In this document: positions 28,737 through 37,266 of the stretch, piece by piece
How the letters are laid out: every line of letters starts with the position of its first letter
Numbering within the stretch: position 1 is the first letter of the stretch
Assembly: GCA_012103255.1 (NCBI GenBank)
Contig: WLXD01000002.1
Span: 930,001-994,000, forward strand
From: Acidobacteriota bacterium
GTDB taxonomy: Bacteria > Acidobacteriota > UBA890 > WLXD01
Direction of reading: 5' to 3'
DNA: 64,000 nucleotides
Position numbers and translations under genes: made by a program
The notes under the pieces: generated by a model
The model's database searches: none
Seen by the model: only the letters and a program-made list of their open reading frames with translations
Told to the model about the DNA's origin: nothing

Positions 28737-31567
28737 CGCGCCGGCGCCACCGCCACGCGATTACGCCCGGTGGTCTTCGCTTCGTACATCGCTTCGTCCG
28801 CTCGCCGAATGAGATCCGCCTCGACCTCCGGGGTGTAACGCTTCGGAGCGTCGATCGTGGCGACGCCAACGGAGATCGTCACGGGCACAACGACGCTGTC
28901 GTGCCGAACGGGAGCGGCCTCGACCTCAGCCCGGAGCTTCTCGGCCAGGAAACCTGCGCCTTGTTCGCCGGTATCGGGAAGCAGAATCGCGAACTCCTCC
29001 CCCCCGTAGCGTGCCGGAAGATCGGTGGCGCGAACCGCCTGACCAAGGCGTCCGGCGACCTGCCGCAGAACGGCGTCGCCCGTGGCGTGACCGAACCGAT
29101 CGTTCACGGATTTGAAACGATCGAGATCGATCACCAACAGCGACATCTGCTGATCGGTCGAGATACGCGTGAGCTTCCGGAGTTCACGTTGGAGGGTGTC
29201 CAGGAAAAACCTGCGATTGGGCAGCCCAGTCAACTCGTCGGTGGTTGCCATCCGCTCGAGCAGCGCGTTCTTCTCGACCAACTCGCGGGTGCGCTTGTCG
29301 ACCATTGCCCGAAGGGCTTGCCGTTCGCCATCGACGATACGTAGCCGACGCCATACCAGGACGCCAATCACCAGGAGGCCGAGAAGCGAGGCGCCCCCGC
29401 GGAACCACACCGTCTCCCAGGGTCGCGGCAGAATCGTGAAACGCACGCGTGCAGGTTCCGCGCTCCAGAGGCCAGCCTCGCCGATCGCCTGGACCTCGAA
29501 CATGTACTCCCCGGGCCCAAGCGCCGCATAGGACACGGTTCGGCGCGCCGTTGGGCGCGACCACAGCTCTGTCTGACCGAGCAGGCGATACTGAAATCTC
29601 GTGCTTGCCTCATCGCGAAACGCGAGCGCGCTGTATCTAAACGTCAGGTTTGCGTGTTCCGCAGTAAGTCGTAGATGCGACGAGGGGTCCTGGCTCTGGC
29701 CCGCCGCGTTCACGGCGGAGACTACGACCACCGGTGGCAACGGCTGCGCGACGGCCGTCCGTTCGCCCAGCGTTGTGAGCCCCTCAGGTGTACCGAACCA
29801 GAGCCGGCCAGTCCCATCGCGGGCGGCGGCCCCGGGATTGCAGCCTAGTGTCGGCAACCCGTCGGCCAACCCGTGGTGTGTGATCCCCTGTTCGGGACTC
29901 CAGAAGTCGATACCACGCGTGGTGCAGGCCCAAACCGAGCCGCCTCCCGCAATGACGATGGCCCTCACCTGATCACTGGCCAGACCATTCGCGGCACGCG
30001 TCAGCCGGCTGACCGCCCCATCCGGCGTGACCTTCACAACGCCTTGCCCGCGCGTCGCCAGCCAGACGTTTCCGCCAAGTGCATCGACATCAACTGCGAC
30101 CACAGGGATTCCGTCAAAAGCGATCGCCACCTGCGCGATGCCGTCGGGGGTGCGGCTCCAGATCGAGCCCGAGGTATCTACAGCCCAGAGTCGGCTGCTG
30201 ATCGGATCCACGGCCGTCGCGACGAACCCCAGCCCGGGACGCGCGCCCGACAGCCTTTCGACGCCGGTTCCTCTGAGCAAGTACAGGCCGTCGACTGTCC
30301 CCACGATGACCTCGCCGTCCACGGCCGCCAGAGTTTCCACCGGCGCTGTGGGTACGATCCGGCTCTCGCCACCCCGCCGAGCGCGAACGATCACCCCACG
30401 CTTGGTCCCAACAAACAGACTCTCGCCCTGTTGCACAACGGCGGTAATCTCCGCAGACCCGGGTGGATCGACACGCAGCTCCGGTGCAAACCGTCGGCCG
30501 TCGGTCGATCGCACGACGCCACTACGGGTCGCAGACAACACACCGTCCGCGGTCGCGGCAACGGCTACAACAAAATCGTCAGCCAGCCCGTGCTCTCGGC
30601 CGAATGACACGAATGGAGCATCAACCCACTTGATCACGCCGTTGTCCGTGCCGAACCACACGCTGCTCTCTCGGTCCACCAATACCGCGTTAACGGCAGC
30701 GTCGCCCAGACCAGAGGTGCGGCCGAGTTCGTCGACTTCTCCATCCGAGACGCGCAGCGCTCCGCGCGTTGTGCCGAACCACAGCTCGTTAGCACGTCGA
30801 GCGCCTGCGGTAACCACGAAACGCCTGGTACCTGAGACGAGTGTTGCCCCCGAGTTGGTGACTCGATACAGGCCAGCGCTGGTCCCAGCCCAAAGATTCT
30901 CTTGCGCGTCGCCGAGCAACACGCTCACGGCGACGTCACGTGGGAGCCCGTTCCGGAACGCCTCGTAGCGTCCACCAATCAACCTGAACAGCCCCGCGTC
31001 GCCGCCTGCCCACAGCCCGCCACGATCGTCGCGCCAGGCAGTTCTGCAGCAGCCAGCCGGAGGCGCGCCGCCGGGTGTAGCCAGGGTGTCGCCCTGGAGT
31101 TCGCCCAGACCGCCGAGTCCGGCCAGCAAGAGCGCGCCGCGGGAATCAGTGCGGATCTCGTTGATGGGCTGGTCCGAGTCGACGGCGAGGAGCGGCCGTC
31201 GTGCCGAGTCCCCGATCAGGCCAGCGCCGCCCTCGCTGGTGGCGTACACGATTCCTGATGCCACCGGGGCCACGGCCTGTACCTGTTGGCCCGCAACTCC
31301 CGCGACCAGAGGAATCGTGGTGAAAGTCGAACCGTCGTAGCGGCCGAGACCGCCGTCGGTCCCAACCCACAGGTAGCCAACGCTGTCCTGCGCAAGGCTG
31401 AGCACCCGGTTCGAGGGCAGTCCCTCTGACGAGGAGTAGCGCGCCAGGCTGTACTGCTGAGCCGTGGCGGGCACACCTCCCCCGACAACAAGCGCTGCTA
31501 CCAGCGCAGCCAGCGCGACATCGCGGACGCGATGGCAGCTTGGCTTGTGGGGGCGCACTGCGGACAC
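28718..31567 (-). CDS. Two-component-regulator-type beta-propeller diguanylate cyclase
   Basis: A 949-residue membrane sensor. After a signal or anchor segment (VALAALVAALVVGGGVPATA) come many Reg_prop propeller repeats (GYLWVGTDGGLGRYDG, ENLWAGTSAGLYRV, SSVWFGTDNGVIKW, GRLWFGTPEGLTTL), a Y_Y_Y domain (SRFQYRLLG-like segment with GPGEYMFEVQAIGE), a membrane helix (ASLLGLLVIGVLVW), and a C-terminal GGDEF domain with active site ARYGGEEFAILLP and I-site RATD. It should make c-di-GMP in response to a periplasmic ligand. I prefer GTG 31567, with GGAGG just upstream, over ATG 31630. Confidence 0.87.
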   Translation of the reverse strand: MSAVRPHKPSCHRVRDVALAALVAALVVGGGVPATAQQYSLARYSSSEGLPSNRVLSLAQDSVGYLWVGTDGGLGRYDGSTFTTIPLVAGVAGQQVQAVAPVASGIVYATSEGGAGLIGDSARRPLLAVDSDQPINEIRTDSRGALLLAGLGGLGELQGDTLATPGGAPPAGCCRTAWRDDRGGLWAGGDAGLFRLIGGRYEAFRNGLPRDVAVSVLLGDAQENLWAGTSAGLYRVTNSGATLVSGTRRFVVTAGARRANELWFGTTRGALRVSDGEVDELGRTSGLGDAAVNAVLVDRESSVWFGTDNGVIKWVDAPFVSFGREHGLADDFVVAVAATADGVLSATRSGVVRSTDGRRFAPELRVDPPGSAEITAVVQQGESLFVGTKRGVIVRARRGGESRIVPTAPVETLAAVDGEVIVGTVDGLYLLRGTGVERLSGARPGLGFVATAVDPISSRLWAVDTSGSIWSRTPDGIAQVAIAFDGIPVVAVDVDALGGNVWLATRGQGVVKVTPDGAVSRLTRAANGLASDQVRAIVIAGGGSVWACTTRGIDFWSPEQGITHHGLADGLPTLGCNPGAAARDGTGRLWFGTPEGLTTLGERTAVAQPLPPVVVVSAVNAAGQSQDPSSHLRLTAEHANLTFRYSALAFRDEASTRFQYRLLGQTELWSRPTARRTVSYAALGPGEYMFEVQAIGEAGLWSAEPARVRFTILPRPWETVWFRGGASLLGLLVIGVLVWRRLRIVDGERQALRAMVDKRTRELVEKNALLERMATTDELTGLPNRRFFLDTLQRELRKLTRISTDQQMSLLVIDLDRFKSVNDRFGHATGDAVLRQVAGRLGQAVRATDLPARYGGEEFAILLPDTGEQGAGFLAEKLRAEVEAAPVRHDSVVVPVTISVGVATIDAPKRYTPEVEADLIRRADEAMYEAKTTGRNRVAVAPARQSESE

Positions 31568-31579
31568 GGAGCCTCCGAA

Positions 31580-31598
31580 GCCTTTCCCACGGAAAGGC
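31580..31598 (-). promoter_or_regulatory. Hairpin in the leader of the diguanylate cyclase gene
   Basis: GCCTTTCC and GGAAAGGC form a perfect 8-bp stem with a three-base loop, ending 13 bases before the GTG start and next to its GGAGG. It could affect ribosome access. I compared it with c-di-GMP riboswitch cores and found no match. Confidence 0.5.
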
Positions 31599-31614
31599 AA
31601 TAAAGACCATTGAT

Positions 31615-31628
31615 GATCAGAACTGATC
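31615..31628. promoter_or_regulatory. Palindrome in the AT-rich divergent region before bolA
   Basis: GATCAG-AA-CTGATC is a perfect inverted repeat within an AT-rich stretch (31600-31690) between the cyclase and bolA starts. It may be an operator. No other gene is seen in this 257-base gap. Confidence 0.4.
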
Positions 31629-31765
31629 ACTCAAGTGTAGTGATGACTTTCCGAGGCATTCAATCTTCTTTTGTCTCTATCGAAAATCACCTGCTGGGTA
31701 CCGGTGTCGGCTGCGAAGGCGCGATTCGCCGGGAGGCTGCGCCGACCGGACCGCCGAGCGTGCTC

Positions 31766-31771
31766 TAGAAT
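31766..31771 (+). promoter_or_regulatory. Possible -10 element (TAGAAT) for bolA-grx
   Basis: TAGAATCGTC lies 59 bases upstream of the bolA ATG and shares its core with elements at 7026 and 62242. No convincing -35 box is seen. Confidence 0.4.
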
Positions 31772-31824
31772 CGTCACAGGCGCCGCACTTCAAATACCAA
31801 CCGCCGCCTTACCCGGACCCGGAT

Positions 31825-32067
31825 ATGAACCAGACCGGCCAACTCGAGCCCGCACAGCTGGAAGAACTGATTCGCGTCGGGATTCCTGGCGCGCAGGTGT
31901 CCGTCACTGACCTGACGGGCACCCGTGACCACTACCGCGTAGAGGTGGTGGCAGCGGCGTTCGAAGGCAAGAGTCGTGTTCAACAGCATCAAATGATCTA
32001 CGCAGCCGTTGGCGGTCATATGACGCAGGCGGTCCACGCACTGCAAATCCGCACCAGCACTCCCTGA
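31825..32067 (+). CDS. bolA: BolA/IbaG-family protein
   Basis: An 80-residue BolA fold. LEELIRVGIPGAQVSVTDLT and HYRVEVVAAAFEGKSRVQQH followed by QMIYAAVGGHM fit the BolA family, with the conserved His (HQMIY) used for Fe-S binding. It is nine bases before the monothiol glutaredoxin, the classical BolA-Grx partnership in Fe-S cluster trafficking. Confidence 0.9.
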   Translation: MNQTGQLEPAQLEELIRVGIPGAQVSVTDLTGTRDHYRVEVVAAAFEGKSRVQQHQMIYAAVGGHMTQAVHALQIRTSTP

Positions 32068-32076
32068 GGTATTCCG

Positions 32077-32412
32077 ATGACCGAGCAACTCCAGGATCAG
32101 ATCAAGGCCCAGGTGTCGGGCAGCCCAGTTCACGTGTTCATGAAGGGCACGCCGGAATGGCCCCAGTGCGGCTTTTCGAAAGCCGTTTGTGACGTGTTCA
32201 ACGCGCTCGGCGTTCAGTTCACTGCCACTAACACCTTGGAAAACCTCGACGCATATCGTCCGGCACTCCATGCCGTGACGCAGTGGCCGACGATTCCGCA
32301 GATCTTCGTGAACGGCGAGTTCATCGGCGGCTGCGACATCCTTATCGAGATGTACAACAGCGGCGAGCTCCAGCAGCTCCTCGGACTGCAGGCTGCGGTA
32401 CCCGCCGAGTAG
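32077..32412 (+). CDS. grxD: Monothiol CGFS glutaredoxin (Grx4/GrxD)
   Basis: A 111-residue glutaredoxin. VHVFMKGTPEWPQCGFSKAV has the CGFS active site and the upstream lysine, WPTIPQIFVNGEFIGGCDI the cis-proline loop and the glutathione-binding GGCD. Such proteins carry bridging [2Fe-2S] clusters with glutathione and pass them on, often in complex with BolA, encoded directly upstream. Its presence implies a glutathione-making host. Confidence 0.95.
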   Translation: MTEQLQDQIKAQVSGSPVHVFMKGTPEWPQCGFSKAVCDVFNALGVQFTATNTLENLDAYRPALHAVTQWPTIPQIFVNGEFIGGCDILIEMYNSGELQQLLGLQAAVPAE

Positions 32413-32440
32413 TCGGTAGCCAGCAGGCAACCGCTAGCCG

Positions 32441-33295
32441 ATGCAGATCGAGAACCTCACCCGGAGTTTCGGACGTGCCATGGGCATGGCCGCGCGGAAC
32501 TTCTGGTTCGAGAACCGGTTCAACGACTGCGCCGCCATCTCGTACTACGCCCTGTTGTCGGTCGTCCCGCTGGCTGCGCTCGTCGTGGCCGTCCTCAGTC
32601 GAGTGATGGGTGCGACCGCCGCGGACGTCGAGCAACTGCTCCAGGGCGGCGGCCTTCTAGTGCCTGAGTTCGGCGAAGTGGTTAACGGGGCTGTGGCCGA
32701 GATGATCCTCTACCGACGAACGATCGGGGCGGTGTCGCTAGCGATCACGATCTGGTTCGCCAGCTTCGTCTTCGGCTCGATTCAGTCGGCATTCGACCGC
32801 ATCTTCAAGACGTACCATCCGGCCCTCTGGGGGTTCATGAAACCGCGCCTTGTCACGTTGGCGGCCGCGGTTCTGCTCATGATCGGATTCGTTTTCAGCA
32901 CCATGCTCACGGTGGTGCGCAGCATCGAATCGCCGGTCGCAGCCCAACTCATCGCAGCGCTGGAGAGGGCGGCCTTTCTTGGTTTCGCATCGTCCTTCGT
33001 GGTGGACATGTTTGTGTTCATGCTGATCCTGTACACGTTGCCGCCGCAACGACTCCACGATTGGCGAATGGTGATCCCGGCGGCGCTTGTCGGCGCCATC
33101 GGATGGCGCGCAGCGCGCTACGGTTTCGGGATCTACGTCGGCTACGCGACCGAGCGCCTGACCTTCTCCGGGTCTGCCGGCGCGGCGGTGATCTTCATGC
33201 TCTGGATCTACTACGCAGCGCTCGTCCTTCTGTACAGCGCGGAACTCCTGGCAGCGCTGGACCGGCTCCGACGGGAAGCGACGGCGAAAGCCTAG
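32441..33295 (+). CDS. YihY/BrkB-family inner-membrane protein
   Basis: A 284-residue protein with six membrane helices. NRFNDCAAISYYALLSVVPL, IRFxxxHP-like FKTYHPALWGFMKPRLVTL and a final GSAGAAVIFMLWIYYAALVLLYSAEL are the conserved blocks of the family, once annotated as ribonuclease BN. The function is unsettled; membrane transport is suggested for relatives. It is 28 bases behind the glutaredoxin gene and its stop overlaps the convergent decarboxylase gene by 4 bases. Confidence 0.87.
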   Translation: MQIENLTRSFGRAMGMAARNFWFENRFNDCAAISYYALLSVVPLAALVVAVLSRVMGATAADVEQLLQGGGLLVPEFGEVVNGAVAEMILYRRTIGAVSLAITIWFASFVFGSIQSAFDRIFKTYHPALWGFMKPRLVTLAAAVLLMIGFVFSTMLTVVRSIESPVAAQLIAALERAAFLGFASSFVVDMFVFMLILYTLPPQRLHDWRMVIPAALVGAIGWRAARYGFGIYVGYATERLTFSGSAGAAVIFMLWIYYAALVLLYSAELLAALDRLRREATAKA

Positions 33296-34767
33296 GCTGA
33301 CGCGCCCTCGAACTGTGCTCCGAGCGTCTCCATGCCGCGGCGGATATCGTCGAGTCCGGCTTCCAGTCGATCTGCGTGAGTTCGGAACGAGAGCACACAG
33401 ATTCGGATGACGAACTCGCCGTTCAGCCGAGTTCCCGTCAGGTAGACCCTCTGTCGAGTGTTCACCTCACCGAGCAGGCGGCGATTCAATTCGTCCAACT
33501 GATCGGGTGCCGCACCCTTCGGGCACCAACGCCAGGCAACGATCGACAATTGCGGTCCAGCAACGATCTCGACATCTGGCATAGCGCGGAGCGCGGCCTC
33601 GGCGGCTTCGGCCAGATCGATTTTCTCGTCGAGCGAGTCGCGGAACGCCGACAGTCCGTGTCTCTTCAGTGGGAGCCAGACCTTGAGTCCGCGGAATCCA
33701 CGAGACAACTCAGGCGAGATTTCACAGAAGTCGACCAGGTCAGCGTCATCCTGCATTGGCGGCATGTAGTCGGCGTGAATCGCGTGGGCCCGCCGCAGTG
33801 CCTCGCCGTCCCGCACGAGCAGACACCCGACTCCGTACGGCAGGAACAGGCTCTTGTGAGGGTCGAGCACAACGGAGTCCGCGCGCCCCAGGCCGGCCAG
33901 AGTTCTACCGCCGCGTTCGGTCATCGCGAAGAACCCGCCGTAGGCAGCGTCAACGTGGAACCACAGCCCTAGATCGGCCGCAGCGTCGGCAATGGCATCG
34001 AGATCATCGACCGCACCGCTGTTTGTCGTGCCGCCGCTCCCGACCACCAGGAACGGACTCAGACCTGCGGTCCGATCAGCTTCCGCGGCGGCCCGGAGTG
34101 AGTCGACGTCCATCCTGAAATCGGAGTCGCTCGGGAGCACCCGGACTGCCTCGGGCGCGAACCCAGCAATGGCCGCGGCCTTGAGCACGGAATGGTGGAT
34201 CTGATCCGAGGTATAGATCACGCCGCCCAGGAGGTCATTCCCTAGCTTCTCGCGGCGAGCAGTCACAAGACCGGAGAGGTTGGCGAGGGACCCACCGCTC
34301 GTGAGGAATCCGTGAGACTTGCTCGGGTGTCCGATGATTTCCGCGAACCACGCGACAACGTTCGCCTCGAGTTGCGACAACACCGGGGCCGCGTCGAACA
34401 CCCCGACGTAGCGGTTCACCGCATCGGCGATCCAACTGGCCAGACAGGAGTCGAAGAGTCCACCGCCGGGGATGTAGGCCATGTAGCCCGGCCCGGCCGT
34501 GTTGTACGTGCGCGGTATGGCTTCACTGAACAGGTACTCGAGCAGCGGCTCTAGCTCGGCACCATGCTGCGGCACCCGCTCCCGGGCCTGCTTGACCGCG
34601 CGGCTGACGTCGGCCGCGTCCTCGGTGCCCCACGCCGGCTGCTCGGGCAGCGAATCAACGTGGTCGATGATGCGCCGCGCCACGAGATCGATCGCCTCGC
34701 GCATGGCGCCGGACGACGGCTCAAGCGGCCAATCCGCGCGCTGCAACGCGTCGTCGTTCTCGGGCAT
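33292..34767 (-). CDS. PLP-dependent aromatic L-amino acid decarboxylase family protein
   Basis: A 491-residue group II decarboxylase. GFLTSGGSLANLSGLVTARR binds the cofactor phosphate, WFHVDAAYGGFFAM stacks on the pyridoxal ring, and VVLDPHKSLFLPYGVG holds the Schiff-base lysine. RSFTVWLPL-like LKVWLPLKRHG and VNTRQRVYLTGTRLNG follow as in the family. ATG 34767 has GGAAG upstream; an earlier in-frame ATG (MVASASVAAV) near 34850 would add about 28 residues. The substrate could be tryptophan, tyrosine, DOPA or diaminobutyrate and cannot be fixed. Confidence 0.87.
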   Translation of the reverse strand: MPENDDALQRADWPLEPSSGAMREAIDLVARRIIDHVDSLPEQPAWGTEDAADVSRAVKQARERVPQHGAELEPLLEYLFSEAIPRTYNTAGPGYMAYIPGGGLFDSCLASWIADAVNRYVGVFDAAPVLSQLEANVVAWFAEIIGHPSKSHGFLTSGGSLANLSGLVTARREKLGNDLLGGVIYTSDQIHHSVLKAAAIAGFAPEAVRVLPSDSDFRMDVDSLRAAAEADRTAGLSPFLVVGSGGTTNSGAVDDLDAIADAAADLGLWFHVDAAYGGFFAMTERGGRTLAGLGRADSVVLDPHKSLFLPYGVGCLLVRDGEALRRAHAIHADYMPPMQDDADLVDFCEISPELSRGFRGLKVWLPLKRHGLSAFRDSLDEKIDLAEAAEAALRAMPDVEIVAGPQLSIVAWRWCPKGAAPDQLDELNRRLLGEVNTRQRVYLTGTRLNGEFVIRICVLSFRTHADRLEAGLDDIRRGMETLGAQFEGASA

Positions 34768-34905
34768 CGGCGTGGCTTCCAAGGGCGCGTCGGGACGAAA
34801 TAAGGGCGGCCGCGTTGCGCCCACGGCCGCCACCGAGGCGGATGCTACCATGGCGCGCCGGTGGGCTCGGAGCCTGCCCGAATCGCTAATCTGCGAGGCC
34901 CTATC

Positions 34906-35601
34906 GTGTGCGGACGCTTCACATTGAGGACGCCAGCCGACATCCTCCGGGATCATTTCGGCCTGCCGGCGCTGCCTGGATTCGAGCCGCGCTACAACAT
35001 CGCTCCGACTCAGCCGGTGCTCGCGATCCGAAGCCAGGACGGCGCCCCCGAGTGGGCGGATCTTCGGTGGGGACTGGTGCCGTTCTGGGCGGAAGATCCG
35101 TCCATCGGCGCGCGCATGATCAACGCTCGCGCGGAGACGCTGTCCGAACGCCGGGCCTATCGGGAGCCCTTTGAGCAACGCCGATGCATTGTGCCAGCAG
35201 ACGGATTCTACGAGTGGATGCGTCGCGAGGACGGCAGCAAACAGGCGTACCACCTCACGCGGACCGACGATGCGGTCTTCGCGTTCGCCGGACTGTGGGA
35301 GCGGTGGCGGGATCGGAAGACCGGTGTCTCAATAGAGTCGTGCTCGATCATCACGACCACACCAAACGAAATCGTCGCGCCGGTGCACGATCGCATGCCC
35401 GTGATTCTTGATCAGGAAGGCGGGCACGAATGGTTGCTGGACGATGCCGTGACCGGAGCGCTTGAGGTGCTCCTACAGCCCCTGCCGGCGGAATTGACGA
35501 AAGCCACACCGGTGAGCAACCACGTGAATCGTCCAGCAAACGACGACCCCGCCTGTGTCCGACCAGTGGATCCAGCGCCGGTGGATCGCCGCCTGTTCTA
35601 G
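34906..35601 (+). CDS. yedK: SRAP/HMCES (YedK) abasic-site processing protein
   Basis: A 231-residue SOS response-associated peptidase. The catalytic cysteine must be residue 2, exposed by removal of the initiator, so the start is fixed at GTG 34906 (VCGRFTLRTPADIL) despite an upstream in-frame ATG at 34861. RYNIAPTQPVLAI, LRWGLVPFWAED, MINARAETLSE, RRCIVPADGFYEW and VHDRMPVIL are the family motifs, including the active-site Asn, Glu and His. It forms a DNA-protein crosslink with abasic sites in single-stranded DNA. No SOS box is seen. Confidence 0.93.
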   Translation: MCGRFTLRTPADILRDHFGLPALPGFEPRYNIAPTQPVLAIRSQDGAPEWADLRWGLVPFWAEDPSIGARMINARAETLSERRAYREPFEQRRCIVPADGFYEWMRREDGSKQAYHLTRTDDAVFAFAGLWERWRDRKTGVSIESCSIITTTPNEIVAPVHDRMPVILDQEGGHEWLLDDAVTGALEVLLQPLPAELTKATPVSNHVNRPANDDPACVRPVDPAPVDRRLF

Positions 35602-35757
35602 ACCGCCCCAACCGGCCCCGCACGAACTGCTGCAAGTTCGTGGCCGCATCCGTCCCCTCGACCGAAGCGCACCGGAGATAGGGGTTCGCGCCGCGTGGCC
35701 TGCCCTCTAGCCTGCACCTGCATCGCCCCTGATGCCCGCCCCGAGGTTCTGCCGCGC

Positions 35758-36762
35758 ATGACGTTGTCATCTCGTCTCCATCTCATCTCGTCGACGCCAC
35801 AATGCGACACCTCCAAGGACCAGATCAGCACTGTCCGACGTGCGGCACACTGGGCTGAATCAGCCGGTCACGATGCACTCCTCGTGGGCACCGACACAGG
35901 TCCCGCTGACCCCTGGGCGCTCGCGAACCTCGTCCTCGATGAGACGGAGCAGCTCGTTCCTGTGGTCGCGGTACAGCCAGCCATGGAGCATCCCTACGCT
36001 GTCGCTCGGCGCATTTCTACGCTGCATCGCCTGCACGGACGTGCACCGCACATCGAACTTGGAGCCCGTGCCGGAGCCCGAGATCTCGTCTCAGTTGGCG
36101 ATCGCGCGCCGGCCGAAGCAAGACACGTACGCCTGCTGGAATTCGGTCAGGCCGTGCGAGCCTTGCTGTCGAACGCCGGCCCGATTAGCTTGCACGGCGA
36201 GTTCTACGAACTCCGGAACCCACCGCCCCTGCCTGCGCTCGCACCTGAAGCTCAGCCTCAGTTCTTTGCGGCCGCCACCAGTCGGGGAGCCGAACGAATC
36301 TCTCGCCAGATCGACGCCACGCTCGTGCACGACGTGACCTGTGCCGACGGCCGACCGTCGTGCATCCGAGTGGGCATCATCGCCCGGGACACCGATGCAG
36401 ACGCCTGGGACGTGGCGGCAAGCCGTTTCCCGGAAGAACGCAGCGGCATGACCTTCGATCGCCGCCTTGAGGCTGCCTGGACAGACGATCCGACGCAGAC
36501 GAGTCTGCTAGCTGCCGCGGCGGAGGAGACGCACCGCGACCGAGATCTATGGCTGGCTCCGTTCGAGCGTCGACAAGCCCCGTGCGCCTACTTCGTTGGC
36601 AGCCACGCTGATGTTGCCCGCCGCGTACGTCCCTGGCTCGAAGCGGGCACATGTACGTTCATGCTCGACGCCGCCGCCTGCGAAGAGGACCTACTGCACA
36701 CGGGAGTGGTGTTCGAGCGGGCGTGGCGCAGACTTCAGTCGCCTCTGGCGGTTAGCGGGTAG
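35758..36762 (+). CDS. LLM-class (luciferase-like) flavin-dependent oxidoreductase
   Basis: A 334-residue protein with the bacterial luciferase fold: TVRRAAHWAESAGHDALLVG, the repeat-like ANLVLDETEQLVPVVAVQPA, HPYAVARRISTLHRLHGRAP, ISLHGEFYELRNPP and PQFFAAATSRGAERISRQID align with SsuD-type alkanesulfonate monooxygenases. The substrate is unknown. RutA, which opens the uracil ring, is also of this class, and nucleobase transporters lie just downstream, so a heterocycle role is possible. The ATG at 35758 is preferred; one 63 bases earlier is possible. Confidence 0.72.
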   Translation: MTLSSRLHLISSTPQCDTSKDQISTVRRAAHWAESAGHDALLVGTDTGPADPWALANLVLDETEQLVPVVAVQPAMEHPYAVARRISTLHRLHGRAPHIELGARAGARDLVSVGDRAPAEARHVRLLEFGQAVRALLSNAGPISLHGEFYELRNPPPLPALAPEAQPQFFAAATSRGAERISRQIDATLVHDVTCADGRPSCIRVGIIARDTDADAWDVAASRFPEERSGMTFDRRLEAAWTDDPTQTSLLAAAAEETHRDRDLWLAPFERRQAPCAYFVGSHADVARRVRPWLEAGTCTFMLDAAACEEDLLHTGVVFERAWRRLQSPLAVSG

Positions 36763-36767
36763 CGCGA

Positions 36768-36790
36768 CGACCGAAACGGCTATTCGGTCG
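36768..36790. terminator. Hairpin at a convergent gene junction
   Basis: CGACCGAA (36768-36775) and TTCGGTCG (36783-36790) form a perfect 8-bp stem around a 7-base loop, between the stop of the LLM gene and the last codons of the coxG-like gene. It could end transcription in both directions, but neither side has a T run. Confidence 0.4.
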
Positions 36791-37226
36791 CCGCGACGAT
36801 CGCCTTGCTCAAGCGGTCAAGCGCCTGCTTGGTCAACGTACGCGAGACCATCTCCAGCATGCGCTGCCCTACCCCGGCAATCTTGCCGCCGACGGTGACC
36901 TCTACGTCATAGAGCAGCGTCGTCCCCTCAGGCGAAGCCTCCAACTTCACTTCGCCTTCGCCATCAACGAATCCGGGCGCGCCACGGCCATCGAGATGTA
37001 GCCGATAGCTCGATGGCGGCTGTAGCTCCTTCAGCGAGAGCTTCCCGTTGAAGCGTCCCTGCACCGGCCCGACGCCGAGTGCCAGGCTGCCCTCGAAGAC
37101 GTTCTCCGCTACCTCCTCCAGGCTCTTGAAGCCTGGGAGTGTCCCCGCCAATACCTCGGGATCCATCAGCGCCTCCCACACCCTCTCCGGCGGCGCCTCG
37201 ATCGTGTACTCTCCGGCAACTCGCAT
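36780..37226 (-). CDS. coxG: CoxG-like SRPBCC protein
   Basis: A 148-residue SRPBCC-fold protein beginning MRVAGEYTIEAPPERVWEAL, with LAGTLPGFKSLEE and LHLDGRGAPGFVDGEGEVKL and GGKIAGVGQRMLEMVSR, the usual CoxG pattern. In CO dehydrogenase systems CoxG is an accessory factor for the molybdenum hydroxylase, and a CoxMLS-type hydroxylase lies 5 kb away. The start at 37226 is preferred over an upstream in-frame ATG. It is divergent from the NCS2 permease by 40 bases. Confidence 0.82.
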   Translation of the reverse strand: MRVAGEYTIEAPPERVWEALMDPEVLAGTLPGFKSLEEVAENVFEGSLALGVGPVQGRFNGKLSLKELQPPSSYRLHLDGRGAPGFVDGEGEVKLEASPEGTTLLYDVEVTVGGKIAGVGQRMLEMVSRTLTKQALDRLSKAIVAATE

Positions 37227-37266
37227 GCTTACTCCCTTTTGGGGCGATTGTACGCCGAGGCGCGGC

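Noticed and set aside
31567-31630. Possible c-di-GMP riboswitch before the diguanylate cyclase
   Set aside because: The leader has only one short hairpin and lacks the conserved GEMM core; at most a simple hairpin can be claimed.
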